Both the position numbers and the translations under genes were made by a program. The notes beneath the pieces were generated by a model. That model did not search any database. It was not told the origin of the DNA and saw nothing but the letters and a program-made list of their open reading frames with translations. Below, piece by piece: positions 21,319 to 33,200 of a stretch of 60,000 nucleotides of DNA. The DNA is from Owenia fusiformis (taxonomy: Eukaryota; Annelida; Polychaeta; Sabellida; Oweniidae), in the NCBI GenBank assembly GCA_903813345.2, contig CAIIXF020000003.1:34523000-34582999 (forward strand), in the 5' to 3' direction. The first letter of the stretch is position 1. Each line of letters opens with the position of its first letter.

Positions 21319-21942
21319 GGGTTTGTGTAAAAAACCAGGTGGCCGGGTAACAGGGTACTTAACGTTCCTTGCAGGGTTACCAACTTTCAAAGTTGCACAT
21401 TTGTAGACTACCCTTCAATATTTTTACGTTAACATTTTACCAAGAACCTAGCTGTAAGAGACTGAATTTCGGAAGTCCTATAGGTAGTTATTTACACAGT
21501 TTACACGTACGATGACATTAGTTGCTTGATTTACTGTCTGAGTGATTGACAGGATATCGATGGTTGTTTTCTATGGTGGTGATTTCTACTAGATTTTAAA
21601 CAAATCTGGAAGATTTACGTACGCGTCAATTGAGAAGTTATTTGTCGTTTTTATCTGTTAATTAGTGTACGATGTACAATACAACATTAGTTGCTTGATT
21701 CATTGCCTCACTGATTGACATTATATTAATTTTGTTTGTCGTTTTGCCGGTTGATTTATTGGTAAATAAATTTTGTTGCTTGTTTGGTTGTTTGCTTGAT
21801 TAGATGTGTCACTGGTACGTTGATTATGATGTCAGTTGGGAGTTTTAAGGCATAAAATAAAAAATCAAATTCCTAACCCTGGTAGGAAGGTAGGGTACCC
21901 GGTCACCCGGCTACCTGGTCACCCGTTTTTTTACACAAACCC
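21319..21942. mobile_element. Non-autonomous TIR element, 624 bp, 9-bp target duplication
   Basis: The left end is GGGTTTGTGTAAAAAACCAG and the right end its imperfect reverse complement. Similarity extends inward about 75 bp through GGTAGCCGGGTGACC-like sequence to GCAGGGTTA. Flanks are GTGAGAAAA (21310-21318) and GTGAGAATA (21943-21951), 8 of 9 identical. Inside, ACATTAGTTGCTTGATTYA is repeated. A 9-bp duplication suggests a Mutator-like mobiliser. No protein is encoded. Confidence 0.8.
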
Positions 21943-21952
21943 GTGAGAATAC

Positions 21953-22919
21953 AATGACTTTCTCATTTTATCAGCTATACTTTTCCAATTAAGATCATGC
22001 AATTTAGTTTGATTTATTTCAAATTAGACACCTAATGATTTTACTTCCTGTTTCCATGAAATATTACAAAATGTAGTATTATTATCATTTATAAATTTAA
22101 GTTACCAAGTTTTAGACCTTCTGTTTTTTCTAAATTAAGCACTAAACCAGAAACTATTCCAAAACGCTATATTTCTTTGATCACTATTTCATATTTGATA
22201 GTGTTTTTCCATGTACAAAGACAGTGGTGTCATCTGCAAGTTTACATATTTTGACTTCTTTGTTTCTTAATTTGATACCTTTGATTCTAGAATTATTTCT
22301 TATGATGCACTTAAGAGTTTGCTTTTTCTTGCTAAGTTCCATTACAACTTTTGGTCCTTTCCCTTTGGCACTTGTACTTATATATTTTAATATTGATTGC
22401 CATTTTATGTTAGTCTCAGGATAAATCAAAGCAGAAATGGGACAACCATTCCGTATGCACCGAGATACATCAAAATATGGTGATAAGTGAGGGTTATTAG
22501 CTACATAACTTTGTATTCCATTATACAAAGTTTTAATCCACTTGATAATACTAGTACCAAAATTGAATTTCTGTAATGCTTCTAGAGTGAAGTCCAAACA
22601 ATTAAAACATTTTGAAAAATCTGCAAAAATAATGGCGGAATCTAATGTTTTTCTATATTTATTAGCATAATTAAGTATGTCATCTATTAGCCATAATGTA
22701 TCTAATAGATCTTCCTTTAATATAGCCCTGTTGATCTTGGTTGATAAAAATAATGGTAATATTTTATGAAGTCTCTGAGCTAAAATATGGGCACATAATT
22801 TGTAATCTACATTAAACATGGTGAGGGGTCTCCAATTACTTAATATTTGGTTATGATTTTTCTTATTTAGTATTGGATGGTAGTATTGAATAACAAAATG
22901 GTTATCAAATGGTACACCC
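21953..22919 (-). pseudogene. LINE reverse transcriptase fragment (L1/Tx1-like)
   Basis: An open frame reads LSNWRPLTMFNVDYKLCAHI, AIIFADFSKCFNCLDFTLE, a GCPISALIYPE region, IKGIKLRNKEVKICKLADD and TTVF. These are polymerase blocks of non-LTR reverse transcriptases, with ADDT in place of the usual YADDT. Past 22184 the match continues with stops and shifts (LEKTEGLKLG, then WKQEVKSLGV). It ends against the 21319-21942 element. Upstream it is interrupted at 22920 by the 22929-24311 element. It is dead. Confidence 0.85.
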
Positions 22920-22928
22920 ATTGTATCA

Positions 22929-24311
22929 GGTAGACTGTAAATCTAGTAAATCTTGTAAAACTTGTAAAACTTGTCAAACTTGTAAATCTAGTAAATCTTG
23001 TAAAATCTTGTAACATCTTGTAAGTTTTGAGGGACTATTCATTCGATATCAATGTCAGTCGAGTAGAGTATTTGGGATCTGAGTTGTTTTAAGAGTCAGG
23101 TATAGTGGAGCCTGTCAGTCTGACCATCCATCCGAAAAAAACACAGAATAAATAATATATCTCACCAAAGCGTAGATAAAGTGAGACTGATAAATCAGAA
23201 TGTCTTACTGCATATCACCAAGTGAGGTCATTTCCCATAAAATTATGAAGAATGCATGTAGATTGTAAAGATGAGTAACCAAATGGTGTCACCACATACC
23301 TGTTACAAAAAGGCCTTCTCTGCATTACAATTTCATTCCTTTCATCAAATAATCAATATACCAAAATTTTACCAAAATTATGAATTACTTATAAATATAA
23401 TAACAAAAAATAATGTTTATGGAGCTGATATAATATGGCTTTAAACTATATTAATTACAATTAAGGAAAATATTAAAATTGTTGATTGAAAACATTTTTA
23501 ATCAATGAAATGAAGAAACACATCTACAATGTCATTACTTGGGACTTACCCTTTATCCTACAGTTCAAAGCCATTTTACCATATTCTACCAAAAATATCT
23601 TAATGAATATCTGATTAGGAAGTTTTTTTCATAATTTTCAAAAATGTTATGGTACATGGGAGTTAACTTTAGGTTGAGTAAGGAAAATATCTTAATCTAA
23701 CTGTAAATTGAAAGCATTATAGAAAAACCATTCTATACTTTATGTATAGGTAAAGCAAATAGATCAATCAGTTGTGTTTCCCCTTTCTGCAGAATTCGAT
23801 TATGTTTTACATTATTTCTGGGGGTTGGCAAAACTCAACATTTTGAAATTGCCATTTATAAATTTCCCTAACATTGCAACTTCTACAAATATTGTCAATT
23901 GAACAGCATCGCCAAACAATAAACAATAAATAAATTATCTGATAATAAGCATTATAACATTTTGTAAGGGAAAAACAATCCTAAAATGTTAAGATGGTAC
24001 CATTGTCCCCTCCAGTCCTTTAAATGTCTGCCTTAACTTGTTTATAGAGCTACAATGGGTATACCATTTGATAACCATTTTATTATCCAATACTACCATA
24101 TAGTTGTTTTCTAACTAAATATAATGAAATAAAAAGTAAAGATTTTTCTACATTTTATTTTGAATAATACAGGGGTAATGTCAGTGCTTTTTCGACATTT
24201 TGACTTAATATCTTAGACATTGAAGAATGAAGTTTGTACAAGGTTTTTCTAAATTTACTAGATTTACAAGTTTTACAAGGTTTACAAGATTTACTAGATT
24301 TACAGTCTACC
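22929..24311. mobile_element. Non-autonomous TIR element, 1383 bp, perfect 9-bp target duplication
   Basis: The ends are GGTAGACTGTAAATCTAGTA and its reverse complement, extending about 60 bp. They are built from 10-bp units alternating TAGTAAATC and TTGTAAAAC. ATTGTATCA flanks both sides (22920-22928, 24312-24320). It interrupts the LINE fragment. The interior is AT-rich and non-coding, but 24014-24108 is a copy, in the opposite orientation, of the LINE sequence around the insertion site. The 9-bp duplication suggests a Mutator-like family. Confidence 0.88.
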
Positions 24312-24392
24312 ATTGTATCATCATACACAACCCTACCAAGAAGTATGCTCTTAACTAATTAAGCCAGACATTTAAAGGGCCGAAGAAGACAA

Positions 24393-24619
24393 TGGCATTC
24401 TGATAAACTTAACATATCTTTCTGTTTCACCTGAAACATGCTCTGATATTATGAAGCATTATGTGACATCAGATTGGAAGAGTTATATAACTGTCAATAA
24501 GTGTGATAGTTATCATGTAATCATCTACCTAATGGCAATACATTACACAATAGGCATTGCATTGAACAGCAGATGTTACAACGGGCACAGTTACACAAGT
24601 TTTATGACCCCAATTAGAT
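24393..24619. repeat. Interspersed repeat, copy 3 of 3
   Basis: It matches 7645-8009 over TTTCACCTGAAACATGCTCT, AACTGTCAATAAGTGTGATA and GTTTTATGACCCCAATTAGA. The next element is inserted at its right side. Confidence 0.75.
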
Positions 24620-24627
24620 GAAAATAC

Positions 24628-25566
24628 CCGGGGGGGGGGGGGGGGGGGGGGGAGGGGGGGGGGGGGAGGGGGGGGGTTCACTGTATATAAAACTCGACAG
24701 GGGTCCTAGGCTGAAGCCTCAAATATCAATATGTTCCCATACCAATCTGTCAAATTTCAATATGTTCCCATACCAACCAATATAACGCCCAAAGGCTATA
24801 CCAAATGTCCAAATATAGGACCAATGCCATACCAAATGTCCAAATATAGGACCAATGCCATACCAAATGTCAAATTATGGGACCAATGCCATACCAAATG
24901 TCAAAATGTAGGACCAATGCCATACCAAATGTCCAAATATGGGACCAATGCCATACCTTAATTCAAAGTAAATGAAATAGAGGATCAATGTCATTCAAAT
25001 GTGCAAATACAGGACCAATCGCCATACCTCAAATCAAGAACAAATGCCATACTGTAGTTGGGGTCATAAATGACCAAAATAACACAACTCACACTCATAG
25101 CGATACATCGCATAAAATGTTCGGATTCAGTTAAATATATTTTATTTTTAACATCTTAATCTTATCTTTGGCCCAATTTCTAGTCAATACATCAGTCTTA
25201 GAATGGATGATACTAGATAATAAAAATGAGATTCAATTCCTCATTTCCCGGGACAAGGGCTAAAATTCAAAAGTTGAAGAAGGCCCTGGAAAAGAAGATA
25301 CTTCGGGAAACGATCCAAAACAACCTCAAATTTGCAACTACTGGACCAATGCCATACCACGAATGTTACGTAACGTATCTACAACGACCATTCTCATACC
25401 AGAAGAGCAAAAGTCCGACCATTGCCATACCTCAGAAGTCAGAAATTTCCGGGCATTCCCATACCAAACCTAAAATATGGGTCCATTGCCATACCAAACA
25501 TTGAAAAAGGTACCCCACATGTGCCGAGGATCCCCGTCAAGGTTTATATATAGTGAACCCCCCGGG
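24628..25566. mobile_element. TIR element with poly-G end, 939 bp, 8-bp target duplication
   Basis: GAAAATAC flanks both sides (24620-24627, 25567-25574). The left end is CCGGG followed by a nearly pure poly-G run to 24676, then GGTTCACTGTATATAAAAC. The right end carries the inverted GTTTATATATAGTGAACC and a much shorter C run. Inside are many copies of ACCAATGCCATACC on one strand, tandem in the left half and scattered in the right. An 8-bp duplication is hAT-like. No transposase is seen. Confidence 0.78.
24800..24960 (+). repeat. 31-bp minisatellite
   Basis: Five units with CCAATGCCATACCAAATGTC start at 24821, 24852, 24883, 24914 and 24945, a period of 31 bp. Open frames across it are chance products. 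Confidence 0.92.
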
Positions 25567-25696
25567 GAAAATACAATACAATAGTATTTTGCTGCATGTT
25601 CTGCATATATGTAGGATGCCAACTTAGTGGTGTGGGGACCCATTCATGTCTGCCTGTGAGACAGTGAAACATTTTGCACTAAAAACACACATAACT

Positions 25697-26070
25697 ACCC
25701 TGCGTGCAGAGTCTAGTTAAACTACACTCTGCCTAGTAGAGACCATATTACAGTTTAGTAGCCCCGCCCCCACGACGGGTACCGGTGACAGTTTGGGTAA
25801 TAAATCACTTCTGACCTACTACGCACTGACCTTTCTTCCACCAATCAGCGAACTTGAAGAAACATACGCCAAATGCGTTCTAATTAAATATGCGCGTGTC
25901 ATTGGTCAATTCCGGGCTCAACGATGACGTCAGAAGGAATGACCATAATGTCGGTCAAATTTGGTCGACGAACACTGATTGGCGCGGTGAGTTCACAGGT
26001 TTATTTTAGTTTGAAAGAGTGAAGACGAAGCTCTCTTTTAAGAAGTGAAGTCAAACGAATGCAAAGGGTA
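25697..26070 (+). promoter_or_regulatory. Promoter-like region upstream of the transposase gene; also a flanking repeat
   Basis: This 374-bp GC-richer block has a CCCCGCCCCC box (about 25763), CCAATCAG (about 25853), an inverted CCAAT (ATTGG) near 25900 and TGACGTCAG (about 25925). It is the only such cluster before the gene at 27232. Its two ends reappear fused at 38475-38556, just after that gene, so it is also part of a direct repeat. The promoter role is inferred. Confidence 0.45.
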
Positions 26071-26136
26071 ACACATAACGAGCTCTCAAATTTAATACAA
26101 CAAACAAATCACTTGTCTGTTAATTAATAGCTTAGG

Positions 26137-26541
26137 GGAGGCATCAAAAGTTTGATGTTGGATAGAAAACTAAATAAATCTAGTTAGGAGGGAGGGGGGT
26201 CAAACCCATTTCAGTTTGCTATCCAACAAATTTCAACATTTCAAATTTTTGGCAATTTCGACCCAGAATGCCTTGGAATGGTTTATAAAAAAAAGATTTT
26301 ACCTGCTGCTTTCTTCGTCAAGATCATTCCAATGGATTATAATTCTATCAATAGTTGTTAAAAGCCACAAATTATGATAGGAATTAACAAAAACTATAGA
26401 TCGTATTAAGCAATAATTTTTTAATTCTCAAACCGGAAGTCAGCGTTCAACTTCCATGGTATTTAGATTTGGGGGGAGGGAGGGGGAGTCAAAACTAGAT
26501 TTATTTAGTTTCCGATCCGACATCGAACTTCTTATGCCTCC
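26137..26541. mobile_element. TIR element, about 405 bp, G-rich ends
   Basis: Inverted ends begin GGAGGCAT and continue through AAGTTYGATGTYGGAT, AAACTAAATAAATCTAGTT and a G/C run, about 60 bp at about 85 percent identity. The core includes CCATTGGAATGATCTTGA (reverse strand). An inverted, end-truncated copy lies at 36190-36510. An ATG-led frame starting in the right end (26534) is probably chance. Confidence 0.7.
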
Positions 26542-27231
26542 TCTCAAGAAAGCAAAAAATGTAGGTTCCCCTGGCCATGAGCCTGACCCAAGAACCTTGT
26601 ATATTCGAGATAGAGACAACATTTTAGAACCAGAATCCATAGCGAAACAGGGTAGCATATATTGAGAGAGATAGTCTTGCTTAAAAGACCCTGTACTCCC
26701 CCCCCCTTATCCTTCTTTCTGGTAAAGATAGTGAAGGTGATGGGGGGGGGGGTGGATACAGTCTTTGATCAAGACTATGAGAGAGATAGAGATTGTGAAC
26801 TAATGAACGTGTATAAATAAGTAAACACTTGTAAATATGTTTTTTAATTACAGGAGTAAAGTACAGGAGTACAACCACTCCTTTCATTTTATATCTTATC
26901 TATATCTTAGCAACTAGAGCTTGAAAGAATATAATCTTATGTGTGAACTTTTAATTAGCCTAATATTCTTGATTACAAAGGACATCTAAGAAAGATTAAG
27001 TCATTGATCTTTAATTGCTCATAACTGTATGAAGGGATATGAGGAAAGGGATCAGAGATTAGAATTTGAAGATAGAACAGATAGATGTTGCATATAGAGT
27101 GGATAAGAAGAATAAGAAGTGTACATTAAACACCCTTTTTATTATATTATCTGAAGACGTGATATCATAGATATTTAAAGAAGCACTAGGTTTTGGAGTA
27201 GAAGTACAATAAACAAGTAAACACAAAAAGG
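26542..27231. other. Leader region before the transposase-like gene
   Basis: 26542-26650 is free of stops in one frame (KKAKNVGSPGHEPDPRTLYI) and could be an upstream exon, but no good donor follows. Two close AG acceptors near 26853 and 26866 follow a T-rich tract, so a non-coding 5' exon is possible. A poly-C/poly-G pair lies at 26698-26754. Confidence 0.3.
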
Positions 27232-30200
27232 ATGGAACCTGTAAGAAAAAAGAGGAAATTATATAGCAATTCTGATATAACACGGCAGGAAAGTACACTT
27301 CTTCTTCTGGACCATGTAAATAAATTTGGAACAACCAAACAAGCTTTGGAAAACATATTGAATATTGTGGCATTACATACCCCTACTGATTCAAGTCCAA
27401 AGCACCTCACAAGTAAATACTTCCTAGACAAGGAACTAACTTCATATGTAAAGCAAGGTGATTATTCAAAATGGGAGTATTGCAAGACTTGCAGCTGTAT
27501 ATTCAAAGATGATGAGAGAAATTGTGTGAACTGTGGTGAGAGCAGATACGATGAAAAAGGAAAGGTGAAGTCATTTTTCCTTACAGTTGATTTGGAGACT
27601 CAACTTCGAGAATTATATCAAGGTAAGATGGTTTGATGACCCTTAAAACAATCAAAATCACATAATGCATATCATTCAATGTATAAAAGTATACTGTATC
27701 ATGATTTTACATGTAGATGCATAAGTAAATCAAATCTTCATGTATCTGATTTTTCATTACAGACATGAGTTTTGTTGAAGCACTGCAGCAGAGGCAAGAA
27801 GCGAGAAATGGATTTGCAGACATCTATGATGGAGTTTTGTATAAAAAACATTCAAAGCCAGGGGGATTTCTTCATGACGGAAATAACATCTCAATGATGT
27901 GGCACATAGATGGAGCTCGTGTATTCAAATCGTCAAAAGTTGACATCTGGCCCATTCAAGCCTATATTAATGAACTCCCACCAGTAATGAGGTAAGAATA
28001 AATTAAAATTGTGTTTGGGATTTATCAGTCAAGTGCAAGGGTCGTTTTATGTTCTCTATCAAATAGGATAAGAAACTGTCCTCTTTCTAGGCTTTGTATA
28101 AAAAACCTCCTACCTCATACCCACCTACCTCATACCCACCTACATGGAACATGATACAGTCATTGAAGGGTTCAATTTTAAAGATTATTAAATCTCAAAA
28201 TAGCTCAAATTATTAACATTTCTACAATTCCGGCTTTATTTTATGACCAGACAGATGACAGATCCATAAATAAAGGCATATGGGTGCATTTCAATGTGTA
28301 ATGACCCGAGGGCGCCCCAGGGGAATTAATAACTAACGACCGCGAGCAAATGTCCAACAAGCCAGATAAAGAAATTGAAAGAAAGTGTGCTAAGTTCGAT
28401 GCCCCGTGTTGGAATCGAACCCAGCTGGGATGTAGTAGCAACTTGCTATCAAGGGTCGTTACAAATGCATCTATAATTCATCATATACTAAGATTTAATA
28501 AACTAAGATCTTTAAAATTGAACGCTTCAAAGACTGTATCATGTCCCACGTACGTGGGTAGGTGGGTATAAGGTATGAGTTTTTTTATACAAAGCCCTCT
28601 TTCTAGCAACAATATTAGCAGATGGTTATAGTATTCATTCATAGTTGAGGTGTCACTGATGTATATAATAATGTAGGGTGTTCAAAACTGTCCTTCTCCT
28701 GTGTATAAATATGTGGCATTCATTAAAATGTTATTAATGGACACTTAATCTGCAGCTCAACCATGCAGTCAACATTGCATCGATATTGGTGAATTTATCA
28801 AATCTCAATTTATAAAGTTAATACAGTTAGGATAAAATCGATTTCTTTCAACTTTGTTGCAATGTTATTCCAGGACCAACATCATTTCAGATTTTATCTT
28901 TGAATTTGGGAGAATGGTTATTTCAACTTCAATGTGCTAGGCCTGTTATCAGGTTATTGTATCAAATGTTAATTTAGGAAAAACTGTTGAACTAAATACA
29001 TATCCAGGTTAATTGGATTTCCCTACCCCAAAGCAAAAAAAAAGCACCAGAGCCAATAGGAATCAATCCCCACTGTTGTTTGGAGAAAATGGCAAAATGT
29101 AAAATTAGACTCTGGAAAAAACACTTTAGACTCCAGAAAAGCTAGGACACTCTGGAGCAAGAGGGTTTTAGACTCCGGAAAATCTGGCATTCCAATCTCT
29201 ACCAATCCAAACACTTATTTTTAGTCAATTTTTCCAATCATTCACTCCCAAATGTGAACACCTCCAAATTTTAACCATGAACATTAATATTTGAAAATAA
29301 TAGTTTCTAGTTTCATAAAATATCCTTTGTTGCTTACTGAATTGCTCAAATATTTCTATTAATCACTGATTCATATTATATACAAACTTTTTAAAAAACA
29401 AAGAATGATCTCAATCATAATGTCTCTTCCTGACACAACTAATAAAGTTGGTTAGATTTGATAAGATTTTCATTAATAGACTGTCGTAAATGGTCAATAG
29501 AGCTATACTACATAATGTATTAATATGGTGTTCATATATAGTCAAAATAAAAGCTCTGAAATGTGAACACTCTCTTATCTGAATGCTTATAGATGGTCCC
29601 AATCACAGGCCTGTCAACTGTCCCGCAATTTGCGTATTTGTCACGCATTTGCTGAAGAATTTGAAGTCACGCCAGTTATTTTTGCGTGACAGAAAATGTC
29701 ACGCAAATACGCATTTTACCTGGTAATTGTCAAGCAAAAATATTTCTGTAGAAAATTTTTGAAAAAAGATCGTCTACACAGCAAAAATACGAACGCCGGA
29801 AAAAAACGTACGCATATCGTTCGGATTTTCACGCGAATTACGTATATGTCACGCATTCCGTTCGAAATTTTTCGTACCCAAGTCACTCATGTTAGGTGTT
29901 CCCAAGTTGACAGGCCTGCAATCATGTTTGGATTAGACAGGTTTTATTGCATTTCAAACTCATGATCCATGATCCATATGACCCATAAATTATACAGTAA
30001 CTCAATCATGGACCAGACCCCCCCCCTTAATCCTAGACAGAAATCTCACTTTTGACCTTCACATAACGAACTTGGCGCAATAATTGACAAACTTTTAAAT
30101 TCGCTAAAAGCTCTGTCAGAAATTAAATGGAAAACATCTTGAAACAATCTTTAAATCTTTTATCCTGCCACTTTTGACTAATGTTATATTTTATATGGTT

Positions 30201-33200
30201 GTGCAAACACAACAAAATTACAGTTATTTGATCGACCTTACTATAAAGCCGCTTGCATTTGTTCAGGCACTCTATATGGGACTTAAGTATGACAATTAAA
30301 GTGATGAATAATTTCATCATTAAAGGCAGAATCTGATCTATAGGGGGTGACAAAAGTACAAGGACCATGTACAATTGACCAAACAATCTATTCCTTAAAA
30401 TATCAAATACAATATCTCCCAAAAGATTCACAATATGTTATAAATTGGTGAAGTTATTAATGTTCAAAGTGCAATAATGAGTGAAAATTTTTTAAATTCT
30501 CCCAAATAATAAGAATGGTTACCATTCTTATAGAAAAATAAGCCAATAATACAGTATTGTAAAAATCTTAAGTTTTCCGAGAATAAAGTCTGCACTTTTG
30601 TGATTTTTAGAAAATAGACATGACATTAAGGAATGACATGAGCCAAAAATATTCTAAATTGAAACAATGTTTTGTTAAGCCTGCTCGCTATATGATTCTC
30701 TCTTTAAAGCAGATATGAAATGGTATTTTTAAGCTAAAGGAACCAATATCATTTTTTGATATATGTATTTGGACATGTTTTCTCATTAGTAGTCGTGAAA
30801 ATCATTTCACTCTAACGATTGTTATAGCTGCTTAATAAGCAATATTCGAATTGGTTGTGACGTTATTGGCCCCCACGTGATCTCTCACTGGTCCCCACGT
30901 GGCCCGTTTTGGTCCATTAGATCATGACGTCATAATGTCAAAATGTTTTGTTATTTGTTTACACAAAAATCCTATGGTTGCCGTAACGTTGTGATTACTA
31001 TATTTTGTATATGACGTTACTAATCACGTGGGGGGCAATTTGATTGATCAGTTAGTTTTATTTTGTTATCTATGCCCGTTAGCAGTTATTTAACATTTAT
31101 TTTATAATGGCTATCGCAAGAACTCTACGTTGGGCTTACAATGGAGAAAACCACATTTTTGTAGCTGCAAGTTGAGAAAAGCTATTTCAGTTGTCCTTTA
31201 ACAAAGAGGCATAAATATCACAGAAGTACTTTCATGTATAGGTCACATAATATGCTGCCCTCTTATGTTCTTAACATATTTTAGCCTCTCAAAAGAAATC
31301 ATGCTACATTTTCTATCATGCATTATGCATCTAATACTACATAGATACTCTTAGTCTTGCTACAGTTTTTATTTGACTGATTCGCAGATTGAAAAATATT
31401 GCCAAATTAAAAATCCGCCAATTTTCAAATCTATTTCGGAAAATCTTCAGGGAATTTATAATTTGCAATTATTTCACTTGTGTAAGTATTCCTATTTGGA
31501 GTGCCATACCAAGACTTACAGTAATTTAGTAAGTCTGACATGCTTATCATGAGATCAATGATAAAACTTGTGGTTCATTAATCCTTAATCTGCCAAGTTA
31601 AATAGCTGGCAATATTTGAAATTTAAGCAAATCCGCAAATAAATAGCTTCAAATAAAGTGTATCTACAGTTTCCGTTTCATTTTTGGTGAAAACTTGGTC
31701 AACTTATTGTATTCCCTTCTTATTAGGACATCATTTGTTCAATACAAGTTTCCCTGGCAACATAGCCTATTTCAAAACTGATCAAATAATATACATCAGT
31801 GTCATACTAATTTTTTCCATAGGACCGGTAATCTTTTTAACTCCTTCAAAAGAGGACTCTTAGTGTTTTACCAATTAGTCAATGAGAGAAAAGCTAAATG
31901 TTCATGAAACTTGGATATTTTTCATATTTACTCAAAATTTTGAATGTTGGTTCTTTCATACTCTCTTATTGGTTTTGTCTCCAACATAAATTATCTATGT
32001 CCTAATTATTAAAATCTTTTTTTTCAGATTTCAGAAAAGATACAGGCTACTATATGGTCTATGGTTTGGCCCAAAGAAGCCAGATATGCAAGTCTATATG
32101 CAGCCTATTACAGATATGCTGAACAGACTCTATAAATTTGGTGAGCAATTTGTATTACACATGAAATTATTTCCTCATTACAAGTAAAGGAAAATTCGAT
32201 AATACTAGAAAATATTCTTGATGTATTAAAGGGTCTCGTGATTAAATGTACAATTTTCAACATTTACCAAAAGGCGGGTCAATTTCACTGTATTGTCTAT
32301 TTGATTTTGTTAACATTTCAGCCAAAATATGTCAATTCATTTGAGCTTTCTTGATATATACTATAAAATAAAATCCAGCTATTAGATGCTTAGAAATTCA
32401 ATTATTTTCAATCAAAATCCTCATATTCTTAAATATAGTACTTCTATTCACTTTTGCAAATATTATATAATACAATTCATCATGCTTTTCAATGCTATCA
32501 TGAGAATCATATACTATATCCAACGATGTTCACTATTGGGTATATCATATTCCTAATATTGATAGGTTTTGAAATGAATCTACCAAATGGAGAGACAAGG
32601 AGAGTGAAGGTTATGCAGTTAGTGGGAACGGCTGATCTCCCAGCTCAAGCCCATGTTCTGGAACAAGTGCAGTACAATGGAGAATTTGGCTGCATGATGT
32701 GTACCCATCCTGGTCAAAGGGAAAAGACTGGACATGGGTCGACCAATACATACCCATGTATGCCTTTAGATCAAGTACATCCTTTGAGAGATCCTGAGAG
32801 TACACGGGAACAAGCAATCAATGCTATGACTTCAGGAAAACCAGTAAGTACTATACTATTTTCCCCTATGATGTAGCCTAAGTTTAAAGAACCTGATATT
32901 AGTACACATGTCACATGGGCATAGCCAGCACAGTTTAAAATCTGTAAAATGCACTCTTGAAGATGTAAATCTTTTTATTCCAAATTTCTAAGGGTGGACC
33001 CAAATTTGCTTCCAGTAATGCAAATGTGAAAAATAGTACCATGGGTACTGCATTCACATCGGAAGGTTTCAATGTTATTAATATTTGGCAGTAAGGGCTT
33101 AAAATAATTAAAGTGCTTTGCATATTATGAATTTGGCTGCCATCTAAATCTTCGGGACATATTTTGCTGAAACGTATAGACATTATTAATAACTTAAAAA

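Noticed and set aside
22224-22424. Plus-strand 66-codon hydrophobic frame
   Set aside because: Antisense shadow of the LINE reverse transcriptase fragment.
24731-24961. 76-codon frame with GPMPYQMSKY repeats
   Set aside because: Explained by the 31-bp minisatellite inside a transposable element.
26456-26665. Frame reading KKAKNVGSPGHEPDPRTLYI, possible first exon of the transposase-like gene
   Set aside because: It begins in the terminal repeat of a MITE and I found no consensus donor or phase-compatible acceptor; kept only as a possible leader.
28380-28470. Possible tRNA gene on the minus strand
   Set aside because: Only the B box and part of an arm are convincing; there is no acceptor stem or clear A box, so I treat it as a SINE-like remnant.
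30001-30480. Possible minus-strand 102-codon gene
   Set aside because: No family resemblance, no matching splice sites, and ordinary intron base composition.
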